Made by a program: the position numbers and the translations under genes
The notes under the pieces: generated by a model
Told to the model about the DNA's origin: nothing
The model's database searches: none
The model's input: the letters and a program-made list of their open reading frames with translations, nothing else
Part shown: positions 7,676 to 16,625 of the stretch, one piece after another
How positions within the stretch are numbered: the stretch's first letter is position 1
Layout: each line of letters begins with the position of its first letter
Source: Halococcus sediminicola
GTDB lineage: Archaea; Halobacteriota; Halobacteria; Halobacteriales; Halococcaceae
Direction: 5' to 3'
NCBI RefSeq assembly: GCF_000755245.1
Contig: NZ_BBMP01000006.1
Location: forward strand, 211,600-275,599
Length of the DNA stretch: 64,000 nt

Positions 7676-8727
7676 GTGTCGCCCCCGAGCGTTCGCTCCA
7701 TCCGTCGTTCGACGTACTGCGAGCCGATGCTCAGGCCGAGCACAGTGACGAAGAGAACGACGCCGGCGGCGAACAGCGCGCTCATCTGCGAGCCGCTGGC
7801 GATGCCGTACTGGCTGGCGATGAGGCTCGTGAGCGTCTCGGTGTTGCCGAACACGTCATACAGCGGGTCGGGAAGCGCCTGTGCGTGAGCGAGGATCACC
7901 GTCGCGGCCATCGTCTCGCCGACGGCGCGGCCGATGCCGAGCAGGACGGCCGCCGACACGCCCGAAAAGGCCGCCGGCAGCGTCACAGCGGTCGTCGTCT
8001 GCCAGTCTGTCGCCCCGAGCGCGAGCGAGCCGTCCTTCATCGGGCCGGGCACGCTCGCGATGGCGTCCTCGGCGACCGATACCACGGTCGGGAGCGCCAT
8101 CGCGCCGATGACGATGCCGACGACGAACAGGCTCCCGAACGTCGGGAGCGAGAACTCCTCGGCCATGAACGGGTTGAGAACGACGAAGCCGATGAACCCA
8201 TAGACGATGGAGGGAATCCCCGCGAGCGCCTCGACGGCGGGCTTGAGGAGCCCACGCGCCCAGTCGGGAGCCATCTCGGCGATGAACACCGCGCCGGCGA
8301 CGCCGAGCGGGGCGGCGATGGCGGTGGCGATGAGCGTCGTGACGAGTGTGCCCCACATCATCGGCACGAGCGAGTAGATCTCCGCGCTCGGGTCCCACAA
8401 CGCACCGCCCGTCTTCGTCAGGATGTCGAGACCCATGAGCCGGAAGGCCGGAATCGACTGCACCACGAGATAGATCGTGATGAGCCCGAGCACGAGCACC
8501 GTCACGACCGTCGCCGCGAGCGCGAGCACGCGGGCGGTCGTTCCCTGCTCGTTGAAGACCCCGTAGACGACGACCAGCGCGAACGCCGCGAGCGGGTAGA
8601 TCACCAGACCGGGCGCGAGGAAGAAGGTCAGCGCGACCGCCACCAGCGTGATCCCGAGCAGCACGCCGACGGGGGTCGCGATCGAGAGCGCTTCGAACCG
8701 GTCGACGAGCCCGCGTTCGACGCTCAT
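7672..8727 (-). CDS. pstC: Phosphate ABC transporter permease PstC
   Basis: A 351-residue permease with about eight membrane helices. PstC features include [28 protein letters not shown] and the EAA loop [21 protein letters not shown]. It forms the membrane channel with PstA. The start overlaps the pstS stop by 4 bases, and its own stop overlaps pstA. Confidence 0.95.
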   Translation of the reverse strand: MSVERGLVDRFEALSIATPVGVLLGITLVAVALTFFLAPGLVIYPLAAFALVVVYGVFNEQGTTARVLALAATVVTVLVLGLITIYLVVQSIPAFRLMGLDILTKTGGALWDPSAEIYSLVPMMWGTLVTTLIATAIAAPLGVAGAVFIAEMAPDWARGLLKPAVEALAGIPSIVYGFIGFVVLNPFMAEEFSLPTFGSLFVVGIVIGAMALPTVVSVAEDAIASVPGPMKDGSLALGATDWQTTTAVTLPAAFSGVSAAVLLGIGRAVGETMAATVILAHAQALPDPLYDVFGNTETLTSLIASQYGIASGSQMSALFAAGVVLFVTVLGLSIGSQYVERRMERTLGGDT

Positions 8728-9812
8728 CGCTTGGCGTTAGGGAGTTTTTCGCGCTGTTTCTTCCGGCGTTTCGGTGGCAGCGCCGAGTAGCCCACGGCCT
8801 TGACGAACGACTGCTGGCCGTACCCGCTGACGAGCATCCGCAATAGTGCGGCTTCCTTCTTCGAGGTGCCGTCGTAGGTGTAACAGTGCAGATCGCGTGC
8901 GAGCGGGTAGCCGCCCTCGGCGAGGTTCTCGCCGGGCACGTACTTCGTTCCCTGGAAGGTGAGCGCGATGGCCGGCACCGAGTCGTCGACGAACGCGAGC
9001 GCCATGTACGCGAGCGCGTTCGTCGAGTTGGTGACGATCTGTTTGACCTGCTGATTTTCACCTTTGCGGATGTCGACGCCGGGGATCGCGGCGTTCGGGT
9101 CGCCGAAGAGGTTGTTCCGGAAGGCGGTGTCGGTGCCGGACCCCTCAGAGCGCCCGACGACCTGGATCTCCGTGCTCGGACCGGAGTAGCCCGGCACCCC
9201 CCTCCAGTCGGTGATCTCGCCCTTGTAGATGGCTTTGAGTGTTTTCGCCGAGATCTCGCTGACGCCCGCTTCTTTGATCGCCTGACTGACGACGATCGGC
9301 TGGGCGTCGACGCCCACCACATGATCCTCGTACTTCGAGAGTTTCTTCTCCGCGAGATCGGGAAACTCGGCTTTCACCGGCGCGCTCGAATTGCCGAGAT
9401 CGAGCCGACCGCTGCGCAGTTTTTCGAGACCGGTCCCCGAGTGGCTGAGACTCACGCTCACCACGATCGGCGGCGAGTCGCTCTTGGTCGCGTCGAAACC
9501 GTACAGTCCGGCCCAGTAGTCGGCGAGGCGCTCGTCGGTGTCGATGCCGTATTTGGTCGGTTTCCAGAACTTTCCCTCGGATGGGGCGGCGTTCGTTCCC
9601 CAGAACGAGGCGGCCCTGTCGACGACCGGGTACACCGTCGATGAGCCACCCGCCTTCAGGGTCGGCGCGTCGCCCGTTTCACCGCCCGAAGAATCGTTCG
9701 CGTCCGCGCTGTCCGGCGGCGTCGCGCTCGTGCTGATACAGCCAGCAAGCCCCGCGCACAGTCCGGCCCCGCCCGCCAGCACTGCGCGCCGACTCACAGG
9801 CGTTTCCTGCAT
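8724..9812 (-). CDS. pstS: Phosphate-binding lipoprotein PstS
   Basis: A 362-residue extracellular phosphate-binding protein. The N-terminus has twin arginines (SRRAVLAGG) and a lipobox ending in LAGC, so it is a Tat-exported lipoprotein anchored outside the membrane. After a Ser/Asp-rich linker comes the PBP-like fold with GGSSTVYPV, VSLSHSGTGLEKLRSG, GRSEGSGTDTAFRNN and late YGQQSFVKAVGYSALP, matching phosphate-ligand loops. It is the first gene of pstSCAB, with a TATA box at leaderless distance. Confidence 0.95.
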   Translation of the reverse strand: MQETPVSRRAVLAGGAGLCAGLAGCISTSATPPDSADANDSSGGETGDAPTLKAGGSSTVYPVVDRAASFWGTNAAPSEGKFWKPTKYGIDTDERLADYWAGLYGFDATKSDSPPIVVSVSLSHSGTGLEKLRSGRLDLGNSSAPVKAEFPDLAEKKLSKYEDHVVGVDAQPIVVSQAIKEAGVSEISAKTLKAIYKGEITDWRGVPGYSGPSTEIQVVGRSEGSGTDTAFRNNLFGDPNAAIPGVDIRKGENQQVKQIVTNSTNALAYMALAFVDDSVPAIALTFQGTKYVPGENLAEGGYPLARDLHCYTYDGTSKKEAALLRMLVSGYGQQSFVKAVGYSALPPKRRKKQREKLPNAKR

Positions 9813-9835
9813 CAGTCATCGCTAACCGCAGGGAG

Positions 9836-9843
9836 GATAAATA
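9836..9843 (-). promoter_or_regulatory. TATA box of the pst operon
   Basis: TATTTATC on the minus strand, centred 28 bases before the pstS ATG, so the mRNA is probably leaderless. An AT-rich stretch immediately upstream (9849-9865, TGAAATCTATATAG on the plus strand) could hold a phosphate-response site. Confidence 0.6.
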
Positions 9844-9880
9844 CTCTACTATGAAATCTATATAGACGTGGGTACGGGCG

Positions 9881-10300
9881 CTACGATTCGTCGCCGTCGA
9901 AGCCGAGCGCCGCCGAGTTGATGCAGTAGCGCTTACCCGTGGGTTCCGGTCCGTCATCGAAGACGTGGCCGAGATGGCCGCCACAGGTCGCACAGACCAC
10001 TTCGGTGCGCTCCATTCCGTGACTGGTGTCGCGCCGGAGCTCGACGTTCCCCTCGTCGGCGACGTCCGAGAAGCTCGGCCACCCCGTTTTGGACTCGAAC
10101 TTGGTGTCCGAGGAGAACAGTTCGGTGCCACAGCCCGCACAGACGAAGGTGCCGTCGTCGTGCTGGTCAAGTAACTCGCCGCTGAATTTGGGTTCGGTGC
10201 CCTGCTCGCGCAGGATCTCGTACTCCTCGTCGGTCAGCACCTCGCGCCACTCCTCGTCGGTTTCTGGCAGTTCGCCGGTCGTCGCGGGTTCGTTCGACAT
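9881..10300 (-). CDS. msrB: Peptide-methionine (R)-S-oxide reductase
   Basis: A 139-residue cytoplasmic enzyme that reduces methionine-R-sulfoxide in oxidised proteins. It has two zinc-binding CxxC pairs (CAGCGTEL and [12 protein letters not shown]) and the catalytic cysteine in [10 protein letters not shown] near the C-terminus. TGWPSF and HGMERTEV are further family marks. Length is normal. It is a single gene beside pstS. Confidence 0.96.
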   Translation of the reverse strand: MSNEPATTGELPETDEEWREVLTDEEYEILREQGTEPKFSGELLDQHDDGTFVCAGCGTELFSSDTKFESKTGWPSFSDVADEGNVELRRDTSHGMERTEVVCATCGGHLGHVFDDGPEPTGKRYCINSAALGFDGDES

Positions 10301-10375
10301 ACCGAACGGAGGGGACGCACGCTTTTGGCTGTTGTGGCGTGGCGGAGCGACCGCTGGGTGGGTCGTATTCGCTCG

Positions 10376-10379
10376 AAAA
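10376..10379 (-). terminator. T4 tract after tRNA-Glu
   Basis: Four T residues immediately follow the tRNA 3' end on the minus strand, a plausible archaeal terminator. No CCA is encoded. Confidence 0.4.
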
Positions 10380-10454
10380 TGCTCCGGCAGGGATTCGAAC
10401 CCTGGTCATCACCGTGAGAGGGTGATATGATTGGCCGGACTACACCACCAGAGC
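10380..10454 (-). tRNA. tRNA-Glu (anticodon CTC)
   Basis: The 75-base minus-strand sequence folds as a cloverleaf. The 7-bp acceptor stem is GCTCTGG with CCGGAGC (one G-T pair) and discriminator A. The anticodon stem is TCACC with GGTGA around the loop CTCTCAC, giving anticodon CTC. The T arm contains GGTTCGAATCC. There is no intron and no encoded CCA. Confidence 0.93.
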
Positions 10455-10492
10455 ACGCTTCGTGTCTGTACTCGATCGTAGCGACGAATCGG

Positions 10493-10499
10493 GTTTAAC
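10493..10499 (-). promoter_or_regulatory. TATA-like box of tRNA-Glu
   Basis: GTTAAAC on the minus strand, about 40 bases before the mature tRNA 5' end, allowing a short 5' leader to be removed by RNase P. Confidence 0.4.
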
Positions 10500-10514
10500 G
10501 GTTGCGCTTTTCCC

Positions 10515-11651
10515 TTACTCCTCATCGAACGGCGACCCGGTGGCCTCGGGTTCGTGGCCCGCGAGGCTCACGATGTTCTCGCGGCCGACGCGAAGCTTGC
10601 TCACACGGCCCTCCTCGGCCATCTCCGAGAGTAATGTACTCACCTTCGATTTCGACCAGTCGGTTTCGGACACGATGTCGCCCTGTTGCATCCGCCCGCC
10701 GTTGGCCTCGAGCAGTTCCTCGATATGGTCCGCGTCGCTCCTGAGGTCCGCAGCGCTCACCGTCGGCTCCGGCGGTGCGTCCGGTTCGTCGGCCGCGTCC
10801 TCGCGTTCGGTCTCTACGGCGGTCGCGTCCGTCGGCTCGTCGTCGGTGCTCTCGTCTCGAAACGGTATCGACGCCTCCGAACGCCCGACGACCACCGCAC
10901 CGAGGAGGGCGACGACGGCGAGCGCCGCGACGATCCACACGAGCGGCGTGCCGGGGAGCGAATCACCCTCGGCCATCAGCGCCGACTCCTCGGTGAAGGC
11001 GATCCGTGGATGGCCGCCCGCGAACTGCGCCGGGCCGAAGTAGGTGAGCGAGTCGGTCACGTTCGCCGAGCCGTTGGCCGATGCGTCGGGTTCGGGGTCG
11101 ACCTCGTCCCAGTCGACTTCGAGGTTCGGCCCGGCCCGGAACTCGATGGAGGTTCCCCGGGAGAGATACAGCCCGCTGTCGAAGCTCTCGCCGACCGGGT
11201 AGCCTCCCTCGGCGGTCGTGAAGTTCCGCCACACGAACGACATCTCGACGACGCCTGTCGCGTCCGGTCGCGAACTGACCTGCGCGTCACGGCTGAACCC
11301 TCGTGCGCTCATCGCCCGCCCGGTCGCGTTCGACCCCTCTGTGGTGAGCGCCGTCGCGCGCTCCCTGAAATCCGTGTACAGGGGTGTCTCCTCGTTCTCG
11401 AAGCGGTTGGCGTAGGCACGAAAGCGACTGATCTCGGTCTCGTTCCCGAGCGGTTGGTTGTAGCGCTGGGTCCAGCGCGCCGAGCCGTTCTCGTAGACCG
11501 TGACCACGAAGCGCGCCTCGTCGAACCCCGTCGCCGCCTCCGAACCGTTCGGTGCGGCCGTCTGCTGTGCGTCGCCGACCGCTATCGCGGGAACGACGAG
11601 CGCTCCCAGCGCTATCGCGGCGACGAGACCGAGCAGCCACACCCGCGTCAT
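10515..11651 (-). CDS. Membrane-anchored protein with extracytoplasmic domain and cytoplasmic winged-helix domain
   Basis: A 378-residue haloarchaeal protein. A signal peptide (WLLGLVAAIALGALVVPAIA) is followed by an outward domain to about residue 225, a single membrane helix (PLVWIVAALAVVALLGAVVV), an acidic linker, and a C-terminal winged helix from about residue 300 (HIEELLEANGGRMQQGDIV, then KSKVSTLLSEMAEEGRVSK). This layout is common in haloarchaea and suggests a one-component membrane-tethered regulator; ligand and targets are unknown. A TATA box at 11675-11683 predicts a leaderless mRNA. Confidence 0.8.
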   Translation of the reverse strand: MTRVWLLGLVAAIALGALVVPAIAVGDAQQTAAPNGSEAATGFDEARFVVTVYENGSARWTQRYNQPLGNETEISRFRAYANRFENEETPLYTDFRERATALTTEGSNATGRAMSARGFSRDAQVSSRPDATGVVEMSFVWRNFTTAEGGYPVGESFDSGLYLSRGTSIEFRAGPNLEVDWDEVDPEPDASANGSANVTDSLTYFGPAQFAGGHPRIAFTEESALMAEGDSLPGTPLVWIVAALAVVALLGAVVVGRSEASIPFRDESTDDEPTDATAVETEREDAADEPDAPPEPTVSAADLRSDADHIEELLEANGGRMQQGDIVSETDWSKSKVSTLLSEMAEEGRVSKLRVGRENIVSLAGHEPEATGSPFDEE

Positions 11652-11674
11652 CCATCGTAGATGACCGGACCATC

Positions 11675-11683
11675 ATATAAAAA
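11675..11683 (-). promoter_or_regulatory. TATA box of the winged-helix membrane protein
   Basis: TTTTTATAT on the minus strand, about 27 bases before the start at 11651. Confidence 0.6.
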
Positions 11684-11711
11684 CGCTGTGACCCCGGCCC
11701 CTTCGGGCGAA

Positions 11712-12455
11712 TCAGGGTGCGAGCCGGTTCTTCCGGCCCTTCATGTGCTCGTCGTAGTGGGCGAAGGTGAGCGGACACCACTCGGCGGCGAGGTCCAGAA
11801 TTTCCTCGGTCAACTCCCGAATCTCCCACTGGCTGTCGGCGGCCGCGCGCATGTCCGCGACGTGCATCAGCATCCGGACGTTCATCGAGAACACCATATT
11901 CACCTCCGTGCCGATCGGCAGCACGAATCGGGCGTCCTCGGGCGGCATCCCGGTATCGAGCAGCTCCTGATAGCTCTCGACCGACCCGACGACCGACTCC
12001 CGAAAGACCTGCTCGCGTTTTTCCACCACCTCCTCGTCGGCCGCGCCGCCGCGCTGGTTGCGGCCCACCCAGTCGGGATCGGTCGCCGACGGCGGCGTGA
12101 CGACCATCGCACCCTCACGCACCTCCGCCGGATCGACCTCGTCGAAGGCGACGTAGCGCATCGACTGTACGTCGAAGGAGACGTGGCGATGACGGGTGAG
12201 CTGGGCCATGCACGAGCGGCTGACGCCCTCGACGGCGAAGGTGGCTTGGGGGTGCTCGAACGGGCCGAAGTGGCCGTGGTCGAGCAGGTGGCCGATGAGC
12301 GTGCGCTTTTTCTCCTCGATGGTGTCGCCCTCGACGGTCGCCATCGTCTCCGCGAACGACTGCTCGCCGACGAAACCGGACGAATAGTCGTTGCGCGCGC
12401 CGATACAGACCACTCTCTCGGGGTCGTCGGTCGCTTCGAGCAGGCGGACGTCCAT
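11712..12455 (-). CDS. thyX: FAD-dependent thymidylate synthase
   Basis: A 247-residue enzyme that makes dTMP from dUMP with methylene-tetrahydrofolate and FAD. The ThyX motif RHRHVSFDVQSMRY is complete at about residues 87-100. HGHFGPFEHPQATFAVEG precedes it, and the C-terminal part (LPIGTEVNMVFSMNVRMLMH) matches the family. Length is normal. A TATA-like element (GATATTA, 12479-12485 minus) lies 26 bases upstream of the ATG. Confidence 0.96.
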   Translation of the reverse strand: MDVRLLEATDDPERVVCIGARNDYSSGFVGEQSFAETMATVEGDTIEEKKRTLIGHLLDHGHFGPFEHPQATFAVEGVSRSCMAQLTRHRHVSFDVQSMRYVAFDEVDPAEVREGAMVVTPPSATDPDWVGRNQRGGAADEEVVEKREQVFRESVVGSVESYQELLDTGMPPEDARFVLPIGTEVNMVFSMNVRMLMHVADMRAAADSQWEIRELTEEILDLAAEWCPLTFAHYDEHMKGRKNRLAP

Positions 12456-12503
12456 ACCGAAAGCGATACAGCCCGATGTAATATCCTGTCGATCAGCGCC
12501 CGC

Positions 12504-13490
12504 TCACGACGGTTCGGGGCCCGGCGGTGCTCTCCCGGTCAGCCGAGTCGAATCCGTTCCGGCGGCCGACCCGTTCTTCGTACCGAACACGTCCGTGTCG
12601 ATGCTGGTGCTGTAGCCAGCGCCGTCGAGCGGCACTCGTACTGTGGTGTCGCCGGGGAGGTCGAGGACGGCGACGAGCGACACCCGGAGGTCGGTGTGCT
12701 GGTCGCGCTCGACGTGGCTGACCCACCAGTCGTCGAGCTTGCGATTGCGGATGGCCGCGCTCGTCCGAACCGTCCGCTCGCCGCCGGGTGGAATCACCGT
12801 GCCCCGACCCGTGGTTCCGTTGGCGACGGCGATGTCGTTCATCGTGACGGTGTAGTCGATTCGACTCACCGGAATCGGGATCTCACTCGGGTTTTCCACC
12901 CCGAGAGCGATGTCGAGCGGCGTCGTTTCGGGAGTCACGGTCCCCCACGTCGCGGTCGTTCGATCGACCACCAGCACGGGGTCGTCAATCAGCGGCAGGC
13001 TCGCGTTTATCGGCCGTGGCTCGCTCGCGTTCAACGCGCCCGTGATGTCGGTGGTCACCGTCCGGTTCTCGCTCACCCGCTCGGTACCGAATACCGGCAC
13101 GTCGACGCTCGCCCCCGTGGTGAGTCGCGTTCGCTCGCCGCGCGCGACGTGACTCGCCCACCACGCGGGAACTTTTCGGTTGTCGATGGCGGTCGTGAAG
13201 TTCACGGATGTCTCGCCGGCGGCGATACGAAACCCCTCCCGGCTTCCGTTCCCCATCACGATGCCGTTCATCCGCACCGAGTGATCGACCGTCGCGTTCC
13301 CGAGGCTGACCCCGACCGGGTTCGGGTTCGCCACGGCGAGTTCGGTCGTGACGAGCGTCGTCGAGTCGTTCACGCCGGAAAACCGGCTTTCGGTCCCCTC
13401 GACCGTCGGGCGCTCGACGGCGAGGACGGCCACACCGCCGACCGCTGCGAGGACGACGAGAGCGAGCACGGCGGCACGCGTGCGATTCAT
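12504..13490 (-). CDS. Extracytoplasmic LEA type 2 (WHy) repeat protein
   Basis: A 328-residue protein with one N-terminal membrane segment (AAVLALVVLAAVGGVAVLAV) and two tandem LEA-2/WHy-like beta domains of about 130 residues. Corresponding elements are TTELAVANPNPVGVSLGNA ... NRKVPAWWASHVARGERT in the first and DIALGVENPSEIPIPVSRI ... NRKLDDWWVSHVERDQHT in the second. Function is unknown; the fold is linked to desiccation or surface roles. A GTG at 13499 is possible, but the ATG at 13490 lies 27 bases from a TATA-like box at 13513-13521. Confidence 0.75.
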   Translation of the reverse strand: MNRTRAAVLALVVLAAVGGVAVLAVERPTVEGTESRFSGVNDSTTLVTTELAVANPNPVGVSLGNATVDHSVRMNGIVMGNGSREGFRIAAGETSVNFTTAIDNRKVPAWWASHVARGERTRLTTGASVDVPVFGTERVSENRTVTTDITGALNASEPRPINASLPLIDDPVLVVDRTTATWGTVTPETTPLDIALGVENPSEIPIPVSRIDYTVTMNDIAVANGTTGRGTVIPPGGERTVRTSAAIRNRKLDDWWVSHVERDQHTDLRVSLVAVLDLPGDTTVRVPLDGAGYSTSIDTDVFGTKNGSAAGTDSTRLTGRAPPGPEPS

Positions 13491-13512
13491 TGGCTGCACT
13501 GTTCGTCGAGAG

Positions 13513-13521
13513 GAGAAATAG
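13513..13521 (-). promoter_or_regulatory. TATA-like box of the LEA-2 gene
   Basis: CTATTTCTC on the minus strand, 27 bases upstream of the ATG at 13490; this spacing decided the start choice. Confidence 0.45.
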
Positions 13522-13579
13522 GCTGTCGGTTGCTCGCCGTGATGGAACGAACTAAGTCCCCGCCGGTGATAGCGCCGCT

Positions 13580-13768
13580 ATGTCCACATCCGTCGGGACC
13601 GACCGCGGCGTCGGCTTCGCCGTGCTGTTCGTGATGCTCGCGCTCGCCGGCGCGCTCGTCGCGCTCGTCGCCGGATTGCTCGAAACCCAACTCACCGCCG
13701 CGTGGGGCTTCGCCGCGGCGTCGCTCGCCGGTGCGATCGCCATCGCCGCGATCCATCTGTCGGGCTGA
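13580..13768 (+). CDS. Small two-helix membrane protein
   Basis: A 62-residue haloarchaeal protein made almost entirely of two hydrophobic helices (VGFAVLFVMLALAGALVALV and AAWGFAAASLAGAIAIAAI). I do not recognise a function. It is divergent from the LEA-2 gene and precedes a small winged-helix-like gene. Confidence 0.65.
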   Translation: MSTSVGTDRGVGFAVLFVMLALAGALVALVAGLLETQLTAAWGFAAASLAGAIAIAAIHLSG

Positions 13769-13817
13769 CCTCGGCCCGCCACAAAGCGTTAAGAACGTCA
13801 CGACCGTAGTCTTCGTA

Positions 13818-14042
13818 ATGACCGACTTCACCGACGAGGACCGGCGGATTCTCGCGTACCTCCACGACAGCGTTTCCCGTGGGGAGCGCTACTTCCGCTC
13901 GAAGAACATCGCCGACCAGCTCGGGCTGACCGCCAAACAGGTCGGCGTCCGGCTGCCACGGCTGGCCGAACAGTCCGAGGACATCGACATCGAGAAGTGG
14001 AGCCGCGCGAAGTCGACCACGTGGCGCATCACGCCCGGCTGA
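13818..14042 (+). CDS. Small winged-helix-like conserved haloarchaeal protein
   Basis: A 74-residue protein beginning MTDFTDEDRRILAYLHDS. The pattern of helices with GERYFRSKNIADQLGLTAKQVGVRL followed by a short beta pair (IEKWSRAKSTTWRI) looks like a DNA-binding winged helix. The ATG at 13818 was chosen from this start; the upstream frame lacks homology. A weak TTAAG TATA element is 27 bases upstream. Confidence 0.7.
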   Translation: MTDFTDEDRRILAYLHDSVSRGERYFRSKNIADQLGLTAKQVGVRLPRLAEQSEDIDIEKWSRAKSTTWRITPG

Positions 14043-14061
14043 AAGCGAGCGCTTCGGCGGA

Positions 14062-14067
14062 TTTTTA
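14062..14067 (+). promoter_or_regulatory. TATA box of the SRPBCC-nitrilase pair
   Basis: TTTTTA about 27 bases before the ATG at 14091, so the transcript is probably leaderless. Confidence 0.5.
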
Positions 14068-14090
14068 CCGACTGACTTCCTAACCGAGTC

Positions 14091-14519
14091 ATGACTGTCC
14101 GGGTCGAACGCACCTTCGAACTCGACGCCTCGCCCGACGAAGTCTGGGAGTTCATCGCCGACCCGGGCAAGCGCGCCCAGCCCATCAGCGTCGTCGAATC
14201 GTTCGACATTCACGACGAAACCCACGCCACGTGGCACATTTCACTCCCCATTCCGTTCGTCAACCGCACCATCGCCGTCGAGACCGAGGACACCGAACGC
14301 GACCCACCGACCCACATCGAGTTCGTCGGGCGCTCGCGGGTACTCCGGGTCGTCGGCGAACACGACCTCGAAGCCGTCGACGGCGGGACGCGCCTGCGAA
14401 ACCGCTTCACCGTCGAGGGGAAGATGCCCGGCGTCGAGCAGTTCTTCAAACGCAACCTCGACGACGAACTCGACAACCTCGAAACCGCCATCCGCGAGGA
14501 CGCGGCGATCGAGAACTGA
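14091..14519 (+). CDS. SRPBCC (START/CoxG-like) domain protein
   Basis: A 142-residue single-domain protein of the START-like fold. It has the opening VRVERTFELDASPDEVWEFI, a middle ATWHISLPIPFVNRTIAVET, and a C-terminal helix (MPGVEQFFKRNLDDELDNL) that closes a hydrophobic pocket. It likely binds a small hydrophobic ligand; none can be named. The nitrilase gene starts at the base after its stop, so they form one operon. Confidence 0.8.
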   Translation: MTVRVERTFELDASPDEVWEFIADPGKRAQPISVVESFDIHDETHATWHISLPIPFVNRTIAVETEDTERDPPTHIEFVGRSRVLRVVGEHDLEAVDGGTRLRNRFTVEGKMPGVEQFFKRNLDDELDNLETAIREDAAIEN

Positions 14520-15323
14520 ATGCGCCTCGCCTGCTGTCAACACGCCGTTGACGCCACGCCCGACGAGAACGTCGAGTGCGCGCTCGCGGCTATCGCCGAG
14601 GCTGCCGACGCGGGTGCGGACCTCGTTTGCCTGCCCGAGATCTTCAACGTGGGGTATTTCGCGTTCGATGCCTACGAGCAAGAAGCCGAGTCGCTCGCCG
14701 GGCCGACGCTCGCACGAGTCGCCGACGCGGCGCGCGAACACGACGTTGGCGTGCTCGCCGGCTCCATCGTCGAGGACCTCGCGGCGAGCGCGCGCGACGG
14801 GTTCGACACCCCGAGCGAGGCGGGACTGGCGAACACGTCGGTGTTCTTCGACCGCGCGGGCGAGCGCCGGGCGGTCTATCGCAAACACCACCTCTTCGGC
14901 TACGAATCGAAAGAGGCCGAGTTGCTCGTGCCGGGCGAGTCGCTCGGACTGACCGAGTTCGAGGGCTTCACCGTGGGGATGACGACCTGCTACGACCTGC
15001 GCTTTCCCGAACTCTACCGGGAACTCGTGGACGCGGGTGCGACCCTGATTCTCGTCCCGAGTGCGTGGCCGTACCCGCGCGTCGACCACTGGCGGCTGCT
15101 TCCCAGAGCGCGCGCCGTCGAAAATCAACTATTTGTGGCGACCTGCAACGGCTCCGGGCGCTTCGGTGAGACGGAGCTCTGTGGGCGCTCGGCGGTATAC
15201 GACCCGTGGGGCGAGGTGCTCGCAGAGACCGATGAAGGGCCAGCCGTCGTCACTGCCGACGTCGACCCCGAGCGCGTGAGCGAGGTGCGCGAGGAGTTCC
15301 CGGCGTTGGGCGACCGGCGATAG
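14520..15323 (+). CDS. Carbon-nitrogen hydrolase (nitrilase superfamily)
   Basis: A 267-residue amidase with the Glu-Lys-Cys triad: Glu in LVCLPEIFNVGYF (about residue 41), Lys in YRKHHLFGYESKEAE (about 121) and Cys in MTTCYDLRFPELYREL (about 155). The second Glu is in the FGYESKE loop. It is closest in style to omega-amidase or N-carbamoyl-type branches; the substrate is not clear. It directly follows the SRPBCC gene with no gap. Confidence 0.9.
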   Translation: MRLACCQHAVDATPDENVECALAAIAEAADAGADLVCLPEIFNVGYFAFDAYEQEAESLAGPTLARVADAAREHDVGVLAGSIVEDLAASARDGFDTPSEAGLANTSVFFDRAGERRAVYRKHHLFGYESKEAELLVPGESLGLTEFEGFTVGMTTCYDLRFPELYRELVDAGATLILVPSAWPYPRVDHWRLLPRARAVENQLFVATCNGSGRFGETELCGRSAVYDPWGEVLAETDEGPAVVTADVDPERVSEVREEFPALGDRR

Positions 15324-15611
15324 TCGCGACCGAGGAGAGAAACGAGGGACTTATCAGGCGTGCGTGTCTTCGTTCATCTGCCGGTACGTGACGCTTTTCT
15401 CGTCGCAGCCGGCAACACAGCGCCCGTCGCGCCGCGCACCCCCACTCGAATCCGGATTCGCCCCTCGCGGTCCCACTCCGTCTCTCACGAGCGCCACTTC
15501 GTTAGTCGCGACTGTGTGAGGGCTCCGACGGTCGAAAGGACAACCCCTTTATCCGGCTGCCGGGGTGTGATACGTATCGATGATGAACGCCAGCGCACGC
15601 CCGCTCGACCA

Positions 15612-16625
15612 ATGAGAGTCGAGCGGCTCGATTTCGAGACGTGGGAGGAGGGACTCCCCGAGCGTGGCTTCGAGGTCTTTCACACCTCCGAGGCGCTGTC
15701 GGTGCTCGACCGACACGCGCCCGGCGAGTGCTACCTTCTCGGGGGGTATCGCGGCGAGCAACTGGTGGCGATGGTACCGCTGTTCGTCCGGCACACGGGC
15801 GGGCTGCGCATCGTCTCCTCGCCGCCGCCCGGCATGGCCGTCCCCAACCTCGGCCCGCTCGTCATGCCGACCAGCCCGAAACAGCGCAAACGGGAGAAGG
15901 TGAACCGTGAGTTCACCGAGGAGCTTCTGGGGGTGCTCGACGCCGACGCGCCGCGGACGCTCGTTCGCCTCCTCTGTCCGCCCGACTACGCCGACCCGCG
16001 TCCCTATCGCTGGAACGGGCTGTCGGTCGAGCCAGCGTTCACCTACCGCCTCGCAGTCGACACCGACCCCGACGACCTCATGGACTCGTTCAGCCGCAGC
16101 CTCCGCCGGGAGATCCGTTCGGGGATGGATCTCGACATCGACATCGAGACGAGTGGTGTCGGGGGCGGCGAGACGGTCTTCCGTGAGACCGCCGAGCGCT
16201 ACGCCGAGCAGTCGGAGGCGTTCGGCCCGACGTGGCCCTACGTTCGGGACGTCATCGAGGAGCTGGGCGAGCGCAGTCGGGTGTATGTCGCCCGCGCCGA
16301 CGGCGAGTATCTGGGTGGGGTGATCGTGCTGTTCTCGAACGACGCGGCGTACTACTGGCTCGGCGGTGCGCGCGCGACCCACGAGAACGTCAGCATCAAC
16401 AGCCTGCTCCACTGGCGGATCATCAACGACATCGCAGAGAACCCGCCCATCGATTCCGTGAACCAGTACGACCTCGTGGGCGCGAACACCGAACAGCTCT
16501 GTCGGTACAAATCGAAATTTGGTGGGGAGCTGACTCCGTACTACACCGTCGAATCGGGTGGAGTGGCGATGGACGCCGCGAAAGGTGCCTACGGGCTGGT
16601 CAACCGGGTCACGGAACGGCTCTAG
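15612..16625 (+). CDS. FemAB-like / GNAT-fold acyltransferase (BioF2-type domain)
   Basis: A 337-residue cytoplasmic protein of the GNAT/Fem group found in polysaccharide loci. Recognisable parts are YLLGGYRGEQLVAMVPLFV, SRSLRREIRSGMDLDIDIET, RVYVARADGEYLGGVIVL and NQYDLVGANTEQLCRYKSKF, which correspond to the two-lobe acyltransferase core. In bacteria, relatives attach aminoacyl or acyl groups to cell-wall precursors; the acceptor here is unknown. The ATG at 15612 was chosen because homology starts there. TTTAT at 15548-15552 may be its TATA box. Gap 15324-15611 holds no gene. Confidence 0.75.
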   Translation: MRVERLDFETWEEGLPERGFEVFHTSEALSVLDRHAPGECYLLGGYRGEQLVAMVPLFVRHTGGLRIVSSPPPGMAVPNLGPLVMPTSPKQRKREKVNREFTEELLGVLDADAPRTLVRLLCPPDYADPRPYRWNGLSVEPAFTYRLAVDTDPDDLMDSFSRSLRREIRSGMDLDIDIETSGVGGGETVFRETAERYAEQSEAFGPTWPYVRDVIEELGERSRVYVARADGEYLGGVIVLFSNDAAYYWLGGARATHENVSINSLLHWRIINDIAENPPIDSVNQYDLVGANTEQLCRYKSKFGGELTPYYTVESGGVAMDAAKGAYGLVNRVTERL

